DNA of 64,000 nt from Arthrobacter rhizophilus (GCF_026241105.1 NZ_JAPFFT010000007.1:116505-180504), one strand, 5' to 3'. Counted from the stretch's first letter, positions 36,126-44,752 are shown. Program-made: numbers and translations. The notes: generated by a model from the letters alone, not told the origin.

Positions 36126-36755
36126 CTAGTCGGTCAGGAGGTGGAGCTGTGCCTTGGTATCTACGTCTGTTCCATCGGCGAGGTCGCTGCAGTCCACAAC
36201 GTCCACCAGTCCCGGGTGGGCTTTGAGGAAACGGCGAGCTCCGGCGTCGCCCGCGGCGGACTCGGCTGCCTCGGCGCGGAGGGCGGCGTCGATGATCAGG
36301 GGATGGCCACGCCGCAGCTTTGCGGGTGCACTGCCGTCGAGGGCATCTTCCGCGTACCCCGCAGCCGTCACGCGGCCGGGTCGGTGCGCGGCCAGCAGCC
36401 TGGCGACGACCCCGGGAGTGAGGCCGGGCTGGTCAACCAAAGCCACGAGGACGTTGTGGCCTCGGGCAGCCGTTGCAATACCTGTCCGAAATGAACTAGC
36501 CATGCCGGACGCCCACTCCGGGTTGTCCACCACGAGGTATCCGTCTAGATCCGTGGTGCGGCGGACTTCCCCCGCTCCGGCACCGAGCACCACCACTACC
36601 TCGTGGCATCCGCCGTCGAGCAACACCTTGGCGAGTAACTCCACCAAGGTGCGGCCGCGGAAGGGGAGCAGTGCCTTGGGGCCGAGGCCCAGGCGCGTCC
36701 CTGCGCCGCCGGCCAACAGTACGCCGGTGGTGGGCGTGAGGCTGGTGTCGTTCAT
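36126..36755 (-). CDS. MobA/MocA-like nucleotidyltransferase
   Basis: 209 residues from ATG 36755 (GGTGA upstream). An NTP-transferase Rossmann protein: LLAGGAGTRLGLGPKALLPF is the nucleotide-binding signature, VDNPEWASGMASS and LVDQPGLT follow. In XDH operons such proteins (MocA/YgfJ type) attach CMP to molybdopterin to make MCD cofactor, or act as MobA-like GMP transferases. It is convergent with the Mo subunit gene with one base between stops, consistent with cofactor maturation for that enzyme. Confidence 0.85.
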   Translation of the reverse strand: MNDTSLTPTTGVLLAGGAGTRLGLGPKALLPFRGRTLVELLAKVLLDGGCHEVVVVLGAGAGEVRRTTDLDGYLVVDNPEWASGMASSFRTGIATAARGHNVLVALVDQPGLTPGVVARLLAAHRPGRVTAAGYAEDALDGSAPAKLRRGHPLIIDAALRAEAAESAAGDAGARRFLKAHPGLVDVVDCSDLADGTDVDTKAQLHLLTD

Positions 36756-36768
36756 GGGTTCACCATAT

Positions 36769-37051
36769 ACATGGTGCTGCCCGGGGTCTCGATACGGCCT
36801 GGCCTCGCCCGGCTGCTGCACGGCTTCGGTTTCCGGAGACCACATCGAAGTTCGATTTCCAGTGCGAGCCCACGGCGGTCTTGAGGTGCTTGAGCTGCGC
36901 CACTAGCTCCGACGGTTCCTGCGATGCCGCTCTTGAGGGCGATGCTTTGGATTCCATTCCTCCATTTGAGTTCGTTGAGGGGATTGGCGATGAAGGCGTA
37001 GACATCACTGATCGGACGTTTGATGATGACCGTGTTCTCGGCGTGAGCCAT
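36769..37051 (-). pseudogene. Truncated SRPBCC-family remnant
   Basis: A good AAAGGT ribosome site and ATG (37051) begin an intact SRPBCC/polyketide-cyclase N-terminus (NTVIIKRPISDVYAFIANP, about 46 residues). The frame then loses family character in 3'-terminal sequence that instead looks protein-like in another frame (ELVAQLKHLKTAV). This fits an internal deletion joining the two ends out of frame. A full SRPBCC protein is ~145 residues. The frame runs on to overlap the nucleotidyltransferase start at 36752. Function is presumably lost. Confidence 0.6.
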
Positions 37052-37178
37052 GGAGGACCTTTCGTCGTCTTTCGAGCTAAGTCTCTCTGGAAAGAGCGGA
37101 TCGGGCCCTGGAAAAGGTGTTGAACATGATGTTGTAAAGAGGCGTGCGGCCGGGGTCTCAGATCCGACCGCACGCCTT

Positions 37179-37200
37179 GCAGGGATCCGTGGATCCCTGC
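37179..37200. terminator. 10-bp perfect hairpin
   Basis: GCAGGGATCC and GGATCCCTGC around a GT loop. An outer pair GGCGTGCGG/CCGCACGCC at 37140-37175 forms another stem beside it. Possible terminator; no T-run. Confidence 0.45.
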
Positions 37201-37554
37201 GCGTGACCCGTGTGGTGGGTTAAGCATGGGGTCCCCCACCGCCGTGGCACGGCCTGACACGCGATCCACGGAGGACGGCTCCGTGGCGGAGCCCTAACAG
37301 GCCAGAGGCGAGTTTCGGACTCCTCTCGCATGCCAGGCACTATGTATGTGTCTTGAGTGCCTGAAACATGTCGCCAATCTGGTAAGGCAAATTCCGGAAG
37401 CCCGTAGGAGCCGATAGTAGGAATTAAACCGCCGATATTACGGCACGATCTGCGCCCCCGGGACACTTAAAGGGTGCTTGGCGCGTGAGAGACGGACTTC
37501 TCGACGGATTTGTGGGGACGACGCGAGAGGTCACTTCGGAATGCGAGTCAGGCC

Positions 37555-37604
37555 GTGTCCCAGGCAGTTGACGGTTACCCAGACGGCCGAACTGCCTGGG
37601 ACAC
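37555..37604. repeat. 15-bp perfect inverted repeat
   Basis: GTGTCCCAGGCAGTT (37555-37569) and AACTGCCTGGGACAC (37590-37604) with a 20-base loop. It lies far from any start codon, so a terminal repeat remnant, structured RNA or protein-binding site are all possible. Confidence 0.7.
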
Positions 37605-37816
37605 ACTTTGAGTCGGGTCACGCGCCGGTATAAGCGCCCGACGGAGACCGAGCTCTTGGCTACGCCTGGGCTTTGATGTCTGTGGATCCGTCGGGCCCTG
37701 CGAGCTTCCGTTTGGTTCGGGTGCTAAAACCATTCAGTCCTCCGTTCTCATGTCGCCGACGCGTTTCGGCCAGCGGGGGAGTCACAGCAGAGCGCGATTG
37801 GAAAGATTCTTTGCGA

Positions 37817-37839
37817 ACCGGCGGCGAGAATCCGCCGGT
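37817..37839. other. 8-bp hairpin upstream of the surface-protein gene
   Basis: ACCGGCGG and CCGCCGGT around CGAGAAT, followed by TTTCCTCTTT. Could be a terminator or a leader element, about 250 bases before the start codon. Confidence 0.4.
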
Positions 37840-38090
37840 GTTTCCTCTTTAACAGTGAAGGCTCGCGCACGACGAGAGCGGTCGTCGGCACTCTTACCGG
37901 AATAGCCCGATCCTCGCTCTTCGTGCCTCCTGGACCCTGGGAGGGGCCTTCGCAACTCCAGGCTCCCCGTCTCGCGTCTTTTTTGGGGGCTTCGAAGTCG
38001 TTTTTTAAACATCGAATCGATGAATTAAAAGCCGCCCGAATTAGGCGACTGGCTGGCGTGAACTTACGCGCATCTTTGGAGGAGACAGTC

Positions 38091-39344
38091 ATGATCAAGA
38101 TTTCCAAACCGGCAACGAGGGCAGCGGTGTTTGCCGGCATCCCGTTACTATTGTTGACTGCGGCAGGGGCAGCGTTGGCCGATGGTTCGGCCAAGCCGGC
38201 CACGGCTACCGGGACACAGAACAGCGTCAGTGCTGCCAAAGCACCGCTCGCTCCCGTGATTTCCAGGTCTCCGGCAGTTTCGGAGACCGCTGGAAAGCCA
38301 GCGGTTCCGGCGCCGGCGGCGCCCGCCACGGCGGCCCAACCCACCACGGTCCCGCCACGAGCCGCAGCTTCGGGGTCACCGGCAGTTGGGGAGACTGCCG
38401 GAAAACCAGCCGTTCCAGTTCCTGGGGTCCCCGCGACGGCGGCACAGCGAAGCGCAGCTTCGTCCAGCTCCGTTTCACCGTCCACTGCACCGACGGATCC
38501 CACCACTCCGGGCTTTTCAACCTGTGATCCTGCGAAGCCCAACACCATGCCCAACTGTGCCTTGCTCACGGTCAACAAAGTGTGGATAGTCAATGGCCAG
38601 ACCATCAAAAATGGTGACGTCCTCGACGGCGTCACCTTCAATGCAGCCCTCAAACTGACGTTCAGCCACGACAACGGCCCCAACTCGGTGCCACAGGTAG
38701 CCGATCCTGCTGCGTGGGGGGAGGGCTACTACGTCCACCACGGCAGGCCCGTGAGCATCGAAGAGCAGATCAACCTACCCAACTGCACGGTGAACAGTTC
38801 CTTCACGGATGGGACCCGAAGCCTTCACCACGGACGTCTGCACGATCTGCAGTGGTTCGGCCCGTCCGAGCTTCACATTCAAGGCCCCTTGCAGTACACC
38901 GTCACGGTGACGAACACGGCCGAATGCACATTCCCGACACCGACACCGACGCCCACGAGCACTGCCACACCGACACCGACGCCGACACCCACGAGCACTG
39001 CCACACCGACACCGACACCGACGCCCACGAGCACTGCCACACCGACACCGACGCCGACACCCACGAGCACTGCCACACCGACACCGACACCGACGCCCAC
39101 GAGCACTGCCATTCCCACACCCACCGTGGTTCCGACACCGACCAGTTCACCGTCGGTAACCTTGCCAACCGAGACCGGAACAGCCGTGGTCGTGGCCGCT
39201 TCCGCAACCCCGGCATCAGGCACAACTGAGAACAGGCTGGCCTATACCGGGTCCGGTGGGGTCGGTTGGATTGCCGGCGCAGCCACGCTGCTCGCGGGAG
39301 CCGGGGCTGCGCTGCTCATTTCCCGACGCCGTAGGGCCCACTAA
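38091..39344 (+). CDS. Sortase-anchored surface protein with Thr-Pro repeats
   Basis: 417 residues; GGAGGAG ribosome site before ATG 38091. A signal peptide (basic start, LLLLTAAGAALAD) is followed by an Ala/Pro-rich stalk with two imperfect copies of SPAVxETAGKPAVPxP. A globular domain (~residues 140-285, with paired Cys in STCDPAKPN/PNCALL and LPNCTVN) precedes five Thr-Pro-Thr blocks. LAYTG at 383-387, a hydrophobic helix and SRRRRAH complete a class E (LAxTG) sorting signal. It is exported and covalently attached to peptidoglycan. The globular domain was not recognised. Confidence 0.88.
   Translation: MIKISKPATRAAVFAGIPLLLLTAAGAALADGSAKPATATGTQNSVSAAKAPLAPVISRSPAVSETAGKPAVPAPAAPATAAQPTTVPPRAAASGSPAVGETAGKPAVPVPGVPATAAQRSAASSSSVSPSTAPTDPTTPGFSTCDPAKPNTMPNCALLTVNKVWIVNGQTIKNGDVLDGVTFNAALKLTFSHDNGPNSVPQVADPAAWGEGYYVHHGRPVSIEEQINLPNCTVNSSFTDGTRSLHHGRLHDLQWFGPSELHIQGPLQYTVTVTNTAECTFPTPTPTPTSTATPTPTPTPTSTATPTPTPTPTSTATPTPTPTPTSTATPTPTPTPTSTAIPTPTVVPTPTSSPSVTLPTETGTAVVVAASATPASGTTENRLAYTGSGGVGWIAGAATLLAGAGAALLISRRRRAH
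38934..39110 (+). repeat. In-frame tandem repeats encoding TPTP...STA
   Basis: One shorter unit followed by four 36-bp units (38967-39002, 39003-39038, 39039-39074, 39075-39110). Units alternate between two synonymous spellings, so the true DNA period is 72 bp. Encodes the Thr-Pro stalk of the surface protein. Confidence 0.9.
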
Positions 39345-39381
39345 CGGCGCAACGCGCTCCGGAGTGGCGATGTCCGGCGGG

Positions 39382-40137
39382 TTAGGGCGTGTCGAATAGT
39401 GTGGGCGCTTCGAAGAGCGCGCTCACGTCGCCGGTTGTTTCCCGGGGCAGCGTGCCTTTGCGGAAGGTGATGGCCGGGCCGAGGCCCGGGGTGACGGCGG
39501 TGCCGCCGACCATGGCTGTGAGGTTGGGTTCTCCTGCCGTGCCGGTGACCCGCAGGTGCGCTCCCTCTCTGAGGCCCAGGACAGGGACATCGTTTTCTTC
39601 GAGGAACTCGCTCAGCCTGGTTTCGCGTGTTTCCCCGGCATGGGTGCTGCCGGGGTCCGCGTCCAGATAGTGCGGGTTGATCTGGAACGGTACCAGGCCC
39701 AGGGTCGAGAAGCTCGGGGGTTCGACGATGGGCATGTCGTTGGTGGTGCGCAGCGTCGGGGAAGCGATGTTCGTTCCGGCGCTTGCTCCCATATACCTGG
39801 TCCCGGACTGAGCCGCCTCGCGCAGGGGATCCATGAGTCCCTGGCGGTGCAGCTGTGAGACGAGCCGGAAGGTGTTGCCGCCTCCCACAAAGACAGCATC
39901 GGCCTTGGCCAACGCATCCTGGGGCGAGCCAAATGTGTGCAGCCCGCGGGTAATGATGCTGTGGGCAGCCAGCGCTTTAGCTACTTTCGCGGTGTAGGCG
40001 TCGTGATCCTGCAGCGCGTAGGGCACGAAGATGACTTCGTTGACCGCGTCCAGGAATTGTGCGACCTCATCGCGGGCGTGGTCAAGGTAGCCGCTGTTGG
40101 CGTTGGTCGAGTTGGAAAACAGCAGAAGATCGAGCAT
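39382..40137 (-). CDS. pepE: Dipeptidase E (peptidase S51)
   Basis: 251 residues. The nucleophile Ser is in GASAGTN, after the VGGGNTFRL segment, with the His/Asp region INPHYLD, matching the Ser-His-Glu/Asp S51 peptidases that cleave N-terminal aspartyl dipeptides (cyanophycinase relatives). Length is close to the ~230 of E. coli PepE. It is four bases downstream of the iclR gene on the same strand and divergent from aroM-DUF1177-OPT, implying intracellular hydrolysis of imported peptides. Confidence 0.9.
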   Translation of the reverse strand: MLDLLLFSNSTNANSGYLDHARDEVAQFLDAVNEVIFVPYALQDHDAYTAKVAKALAAHSIITRGLHTFGSPQDALAKADAVFVGGGNTFRLVSQLHRQGLMDPLREAAQSGTRYMGASAGTNIASPTLRTTNDMPIVEPPSFSTLGLVPFQINPHYLDADPGSTHAGETRETRLSEFLEENDVPVLGLREGAHLRVTGTAGEPNLTAMVGGTAVTPGLGPAITFRKGTLPRETTGDVSALFEAPTLFDTP

Positions 40138-40141
40138 GTGT

Positions 40142-41008
40142 TCAGGCTTTCGTTCGTGGCCGGGTTTGGTTGGACAGGCTCTTGCCGTGGCGCCAGTTCC
40201 GTTGGGGTGCGGCTGTCTTGTTGGACAATAAATCGGAGAGTTCCTGGGCTGCTGCCAGAAGTTGGGCCAGGAAGTCCATCAGGTCTGTGCCGTCCTGTTG
40301 GACCTTGCTTTCGGAGATGGACAAGGAACCCACCGGGCGATGTCCCAGAAGCACCGGAACGGCCAGCGCCCTGGTGGAGGGGTCATATTCTCCTTCGGAG
40401 AAGGCGTAGCCGTCGGTGACTGTTTGATCAAACAGCGCCTCGAGGCGCTGCTCATCGACTTCGGTGTGTTCGGAGTACCTTGGATGCGGCCTGCCCTGGA
40501 GCAGGTTCCGGCGCTCGGCGGGACTGAGGAACGCGAAATATGACCTCGAGGTAGCCCCGGCATGGGCCGGGTACAGGTCTCCGATCAGGGGATGGGACCG
40601 GAGGGGTCCGTGGAGGCCGTCGATGGCCGCGATGCACCGGACGTAGGCCCCGTCGGGGATGGCGAACAACGTGGTCTTGGTGGTTTCCTGCGAAAGCCTG
40701 GTGAGGACGGTGTCGGCAAGCCGTGCCAGGCCCCCGGTGCGTTCCCACAGGGAAGCCATCCTCCACATGGCAGGTCCCAGACTGTAACGGCGGGTCCACG
40801 GGTCGGCCCGGAGAAACCCTTGGGCCGCGAGGGAGGCCAGGAGTCGCTGGGCGGAGGACTTGGTCAGTCCGAAGGTCTCGGCCAGTTCAAGAACTCCCCA
40901 GTCCGTGCGGAACTCGTTGAAGGACAGGAGGATCCCCAGGGCGCGGTCAACAGTCTGGAGCGGGGACTGCGCATCGGCGCCTGGAAGGGGCTGCGGGGAC
41001 AACGTCAT
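40142..41008 (-). CDS. IclR-family regulator of the pepE/aroM cassette
   Basis: 288 residues from ATG 41008. The winged helix is in GVLELAETFGLTKSSAQRLLASL; the effector domain has AHAGATSRSYFAFLSPAERR and GYAFSEGEYDPSTRALAVPVL. A short Lys/Arg-rich tail follows the usual IclR end. It is transcribed with pepE and divergently from aroM, so it probably controls both arms through the 195-bp gap between them. Confidence 0.88.
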   Translation of the reverse strand: MTLSPQPLPGADAQSPLQTVDRALGILLSFNEFRTDWGVLELAETFGLTKSSAQRLLASLAAQGFLRADPWTRRYSLGPAMWRMASLWERTGGLARLADTVLTRLSQETTKTTLFAIPDGAYVRCIAAIDGLHGPLRSHPLIGDLYPAHAGATSRSYFAFLSPAERRNLLQGRPHPRYSEHTEVDEQRLEALFDQTVTDGYAFSEGEYDPSTRALAVPVLLGHRPVGSLSISESKVQQDGTDLMDFLAQLLAAAQELSDLLSNKTAAPQRNWRHGKSLSNQTRPRTKA

Positions 41009-41081
41009 GGGAAAAGCATAGGGGCCACCGGAGTCGGAAACCGCAAATTCCCGAATTTCCGTCCCAAAAATAGATTCCACC

Positions 41082-41096
41082 TCCCAAATAGTGGGA
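41082..41096. promoter_or_regulatory. Candidate IclR operator TCCCA-N5-TGGGA
   Basis: Perfect 5-bp arms TCCCA (41082-41086) and TGGGA (41092-41096), extended by ATTCC and GGAAT on the outside. Located in the AT-rich gap between divergent iclR and aroM. Similar half-sites (TTCCCGAATTTCC) lie at 41048-41060. Confidence 0.45.
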
Positions 41097-41202
41097 ATTG
41101 ATTGTTTGTGGTGAGCATCCCGTGGGCTAATTGAGGCACTCCAAAATGTCGGGCAGATCACATCCGGCAGCAAGCTGCGGCGGGACGCCGGGAAGGATTC
41201 AG

Positions 41203-41919
41203 ATGAACGACATGCCACCACCTGCGGCCCTGGCCCGCACCGCACGGACCCTGGGCGTCATCACCATCGGGCAGACGCCGCGGACGGACCTCACCCCGGA
41301 GCTCGCGGACCTTCTTCCTGGTGTGCGCATCGCCGAACGAGGCGCCTTGGACGGGCTCTCGGCGTCGGAAATCGCCGAACTTGCTCCGGTACCCGGAGAC
41401 CATGTCATGACGACGCGTCTGCGGGACGGGACGGCCGCCGTCGTCGGCCAGGAAGCTCTGGTGAGACGGGTCCAGGCCGCCATCCTGGACCTGCAGGGCG
41501 AAACCGACGTGCTCCTGTTGGCCTGCACAGGGACATTCCCGGAGTTCATCCACATCAAACCACTGATTGAACCGGACCACGTACTGGCCCACGTGGTGGC
41601 CGCCGTCGCCTCGCGGAGCCCTCATGTCGGCATCATCTGTCCCCTGGCCGAACAGCAGGAGGACGCGAAGGCCAAATACCGGGCCCTCCTGCCCCGGACG
41701 GTGGCCCTCTCAACGGCGGCAGCCACCCCTTATTCCACGGACCTGGCATCCCTGGGCGCAGCCGCGGAACAACTCAGAGCCGACGGCGCGGAGATCATCG
41801 TTCTGGACTGCATCGGCTACACGGCGCGGATGCGCTCCGAGGTTATCGAAGCCAGCGGTTTGCCGGTCCTGCTGGCACGATCAGTCGCCGCGCGCATCGC
41901 CGCCGAGCTGCTCGGCTAA
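41203..41919 (+). CDS. aroM: AroM-family protein
   Basis: 238 residues from ATG 41203 (GGAAGG upstream). AroM signature LGVITIGQTPRTDLTPEL at the start, with LLLACTG and VLDCIGYT each carrying a Cys, and a Cys in VGIICPLAEQQ. The family is named from an E. coli gene downstream of aroL, but its function is unknown. The two-domain layout with paired Cys resembles Asp/Glu and hydantoin racemases, suggesting a racemase-like role. In this cassette it precedes DUF1177 and the transporter. Confidence 0.85.
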   Translation: MNDMPPPAALARTARTLGVITIGQTPRTDLTPELADLLPGVRIAERGALDGLSASEIAELAPVPGDHVMTTRLRDGTAAVVGQEALVRRVQAAILDLQGETDVLLLACTGTFPEFIHIKPLIEPDHVLAHVVAAVASRSPHVGIICPLAEQQEDAKAKYRALLPRTVALSTAAATPYSTDLASLGAAAEQLRADGAEIIVLDCIGYTARMRSEVIEASGLPVLLARSVAARIAAELLG

Positions 41920-41940
41920 CCCATCCCAAAGAACAAAAAA

Positions 41941-41963
41941 CGGCACCGGAGACCCCGGCGCCG
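41941..41963 (-). terminator. Hairpin in the aroM-DUF1177 gap
   Basis: CGGCACCGG and CCGGCGCCG pair (one mismatch) around AGACC. An A-run precedes it on the plus strand, so on the minus strand it reads as an intrinsic terminator. It may instead protect or attenuate the plus-strand mRNA. The 86-bp gap ends with AAGGAG before DUF1177. Confidence 0.45.
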
Positions 41964-42005
41964 CAATGAAACTTGCATTGACCCATAAAAAAGGAGCAAA
42001 AACTA

Positions 42006-42965
42006 ATGTCTTGGAAGCACGTGCTGGAATCCTTCGACCTGCTGGACAGCCCGGCAGTCAACGGTGAGGCGGTAAGGAATCTATGGCAGAACTACGGAGC
42101 CGATGATGTCTTCGTGGAAACCGTCGCCGGCCACGCCGGAGCCACGGACTTCGTCCGCGTTCTCATCCCGGGAACCAGAGGCAAGAGCGCTGGCGGCACG
42201 GCGCCGACCCTCGGCATCATCGGCCGGCTCGGGGGACTGGGAGCCAGGCCGGAAAAGATCGGTTTCGTCTCCGACGGCGACGGTGCCCTGACAGTCGTGG
42301 CCGCCGCGGCCAAACTCCTGGAAATGGCCTCCCGCGGAGACCAGCTCGAGGGCGACGTCATCGTCAGCACTCACATCGACCCCGACGCCCCGACGCAACC
42401 CCACGACCCCGTCCCGTTCATGGGTTCCTCGATCGACATGTCGATCAACAACAAGTACGAAGTCACCCCGGACATGGACGCAATCATCTCGGTGGACACC
42501 ACGAAGGGCAACCGCATCTGCAACCACCGCGGATTCGCCATCACCCCCACCATCAAAGAAGGGTGGATCCTGCGCGTGGCCGAGCCGCTGCTCGACATCG
42601 CCGAACAAACCTCCGGGATGGCGCCGGTGGTCCTGCCGATCACCATGCAGGACATCACCCCCTACGGCAACGACGTCTACCACATGAACTCCATTGTCCA
42701 GCCTTGCACCGCGACCACCGCTCCCGTCGTCGGGCTGGCCATCACCACCATCTCGGCCGTTCCCGGATCAGCCACCGGAGCGACCGACCTGGGCAGCGTC
42801 GAATCAGCCGTCAGGTTCGTCATCGAAACGGCCAAAGACTTCGGACGCGACAAGCTGGCGTTCTTCGACGACGAAGACTACGCACAGCTGACCACCCGCT
42901 ACGGGTCCATGTCCAGGCTCCAGCACCTCTATCAAACACTCGCCGCAGCCACAACCCCGGCCTGA
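42006..42965 (+). CDS. DUF1177 protein
   Basis: 319 residues with AAGGAG before the ATG. Conserved DUF1177 blocks are visible: FVSDGDGALT, STHIDPDAP, FMGSSIDM, ISVDTTKGNRI, TPTIKEGW, PITMQDITPYGND and STAT-like IVQPCTATTAPVVG. The arrangement SDGDGA...THIDPDAP with acidic/His residues recalls M20/M42 metallopeptidases, but this is an impression. Function unknown; its genomic linkage to an OPT transporter, aroM and pepE supports a role in peptide processing. Confidence 0.85.
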   Translation: MSWKHVLESFDLLDSPAVNGEAVRNLWQNYGADDVFVETVAGHAGATDFVRVLIPGTRGKSAGGTAPTLGIIGRLGGLGARPEKIGFVSDGDGALTVVAAAAKLLEMASRGDQLEGDVIVSTHIDPDAPTQPHDPVPFMGSSIDMSINNKYEVTPDMDAIISVDTTKGNRICNHRGFAITPTIKEGWILRVAEPLLDIAEQTSGMAPVVLPITMQDITPYGNDVYHMNSIVQPCTATTAPVVGLAITTISAVPGSATGATDLGSVESAVRFVIETAKDFGRDKLAFFDDEDYAQLTTRYGSMSRLQHLYQTLAAATTPA

Positions 42966-43016
42966 GCAGGAACCGCCCCACCCCCAACGATCCCTCCCAC
43001 AGAAATCAGTCCTCCC

Positions 43017-44660
43017 ATGGCACAACCTCTCAATGTCAAAGACGACACCACAGCACGCCACCCCAGAGCCTTTGAGCCCGTGACCCTGGTGGTCACCGTT
43101 CTCCTGAGCATCCTGGGCGCCGTTATCGGCCTGCACATGATCACCACCATCGGCATCTCCGCCAACACCTCCGTCATCGGCGCGCTCATCGCCATGATCA
43201 TCGGCCGGATCTCTTTTTTCGGACTGGCCAAGATGCGCGACATCAACCGGCAAAACCTCGCGCAAAGTGCCATTTCCGGTGCCACCTTCGCCGCCGCAAA
43301 TTCACTGCTCACACCCATCGCGGTCCCCTTCGCGTTCGGCCGTACCGACCTGGTCGGTCCCATGCTCGTTGGCGCGTCAATGGGCCTGCTGATTGACGCG
43401 TGGATCCTGTACAAGAGCTTCGGGTCCAGATTCCTCCCCGCCGACGCAGCCTGGCCTCCGGGAGTGGCCGCCGCCGAAACCATTCTCGCCGGCGACAAAG
43501 GAGGTAAACGGGCGCTCCTCATGGCCGCCGGAGGCGCCATCGGCGTCGGAGCATCCTTATTCGGACTGCCCATGTCCGCGGCCGGAGTCGCGCTGATCGG
43601 CAACGTCTGGGCACTGGGAATGTTCGCCGCCGGGCTCCTGGTGAGCCAATACGCTCCGGCGATCCTGCACTTCACCCTCTCTTCCATATATGTCCCGCAC
43701 GGAGTAATGATCGGCGCCGGAATCGTCGCCCTGGTCCAGGCAGTAAGGATCCTCCTGGACAAAAAATCCGCCAAAGACCGGCAGAAAGACCAGATCCTGG
43801 CCCAGGCCCGAGCGGAAGCACCGGAAGACCCCTCCCTTGTCACCACTGTCAGCGCTGGCAAGCTGCGCCGCACCTTCACCTCCGGCTACTTCCTCTACGT
43901 CGCCGGCGCCCTGATCCTAGCCACCCTCGGTGGCATCTGGACCCAGATGTCCGTCCCCGCAGTGATCGCCTGGATCCTCTTCGCCGCCGTCGCCGCGATC
44001 ATCCACGAACTCATCGTCGGCCTCGCCGCCATGCACGCCGGCTGGTTCCCCGCCTTCGCCGTGACACTGATCTTCCTCGTCGCCGGCCTGCTGCTCCAGA
44101 TCCCCGCCGTGCCCCTGGCCCTCCTGGTCGGATACTGCGCCGCCACCGGCCCGGCGTTCGCCGACATGGGCTACGACCTCAAAGCAGGCTGGATCCTCCG
44201 CCGAGAAAACCGGCCGTATACGGCCTTCGAAATCGAAGGTCGCCGGCAGCAACTGCTCTCCGCCATGATCGGCTTCACCGTCGCCATCGGCCTCGTCGCC
44301 TTGCTCTGGAACACCTACTTCACCGCCGGACACCTCCCGCCCGCCGCCATGGTCTACGCGGACACCATCAAAGCCGGCCTGACAAACCCTGACGTCATCC
44401 GCAACCTCATCCTCTGGGCCATCCCCGGAGCCATCATCCAGATCATCGGCGGCGCCAAACGCCAAATGGGCGTCTTGCTCGCAACAGGACTGCTCATCGG
44501 AACCCCCAACGCCGGCTGGCTCGTCCTCACAGCCCTGCTCTTCCGCTTCATCTGGACCAAATACCGGCCGCAAAACGGGGAAACCGAAGTCTCCCTCATC
44601 GGAGCGGGCCTGATCGCCGGCGACTCCGTCTATTCCGTGGGCCAGATCTTCAAAGGCTAA
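43017..44660 (+). CDS. OPT/YSL-family oligopeptide transporter
   Basis: 547 residues, ~14 hydrophobic helices. OPT features include AWPPGVAAAETI (the FPxGxAxAE-type block), GLLIDAWILYKSF and GYDLKAGWILRRENR. OPT proteins move oligopeptides or metal-nicotianamine-type chelates by proton symport. Last of the three plus-strand genes of the cassette, followed by a perfect hairpin terminator. Codon choice (Arg CGC/CGG, many CTC) matches the neighbours. Confidence 0.88.
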   Translation: MAQPLNVKDDTTARHPRAFEPVTLVVTVLLSILGAVIGLHMITTIGISANTSVIGALIAMIIGRISFFGLAKMRDINRQNLAQSAISGATFAAANSLLTPIAVPFAFGRTDLVGPMLVGASMGLLIDAWILYKSFGSRFLPADAAWPPGVAAAETILAGDKGGKRALLMAAGGAIGVGASLFGLPMSAAGVALIGNVWALGMFAAGLLVSQYAPAILHFTLSSIYVPHGVMIGAGIVALVQAVRILLDKKSAKDRQKDQILAQARAEAPEDPSLVTTVSAGKLRRTFTSGYFLYVAGALILATLGGIWTQMSVPAVIAWILFAAVAAIIHELIVGLAAMHAGWFPAFAVTLIFLVAGLLLQIPAVPLALLVGYCAATGPAFADMGYDLKAGWILRRENRPYTAFEIEGRRQQLLSAMIGFTVAIGLVALLWNTYFTAGHLPPAAMVYADTIKAGLTNPDVIRNLILWAIPGAIIQIIGGAKRQMGVLLATGLLIGTPNAGWLVLTALLFRFIWTKYRPQNGETEVSLIGAGLIAGDSVYSVGQIFKG

Positions 44661-44720
44661 CCAGCCCACTATCCGTCCACGCCGTCACTGCCGGGGCACT
44701 GACTGCAAGGTCAACGAAGG

Positions 44721-44745
44721 CGGCTGCGAACAAGGTTCGCAGCCG
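44721..44745. terminator. Terminator hairpin between OPT transporter and hypothetical gene
   Basis: CGGCTGCGAA (44721-44730) and TTCGCAGCCG (44736-44745), perfect arms around CAAGG. Sits between convergent genes and probably serves both. Confidence 0.7.
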
Positions 44746-44752
44746 CTGGAGA

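Larger units (their letters stand above)
37052..38090. other. 1.04-kb gene-free region with hairpins
   Basis: No supported coding sequence. Contains three inverted repeats listed separately (37179-37200, 37555-37604, 37817-37839) and the ribosome site of the surface-protein gene. AT-rich patches (for example near 37330-37440 and 38000-38040) may hold promoters. Some minus-strand frames are open but show no family resemblance. Confidence 0.6.

Noticed and set aside
37158..37466. Minus-strand frame of ~100 codons in the gene-free kilobase
   Set aside because: Runs through hairpins, no ribosome site, no recognisable family.
37748..38683. Long minus-strand frame opposite the surface-protein gene
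   Set aside because: Mirror of the Pro/Ala-rich coding strand; composition and position fit a shadow frame.
38938..39110. CRISPR-like array
   Set aside because: Units are contiguous, in frame and without spacers; they encode Thr-Pro repeats.
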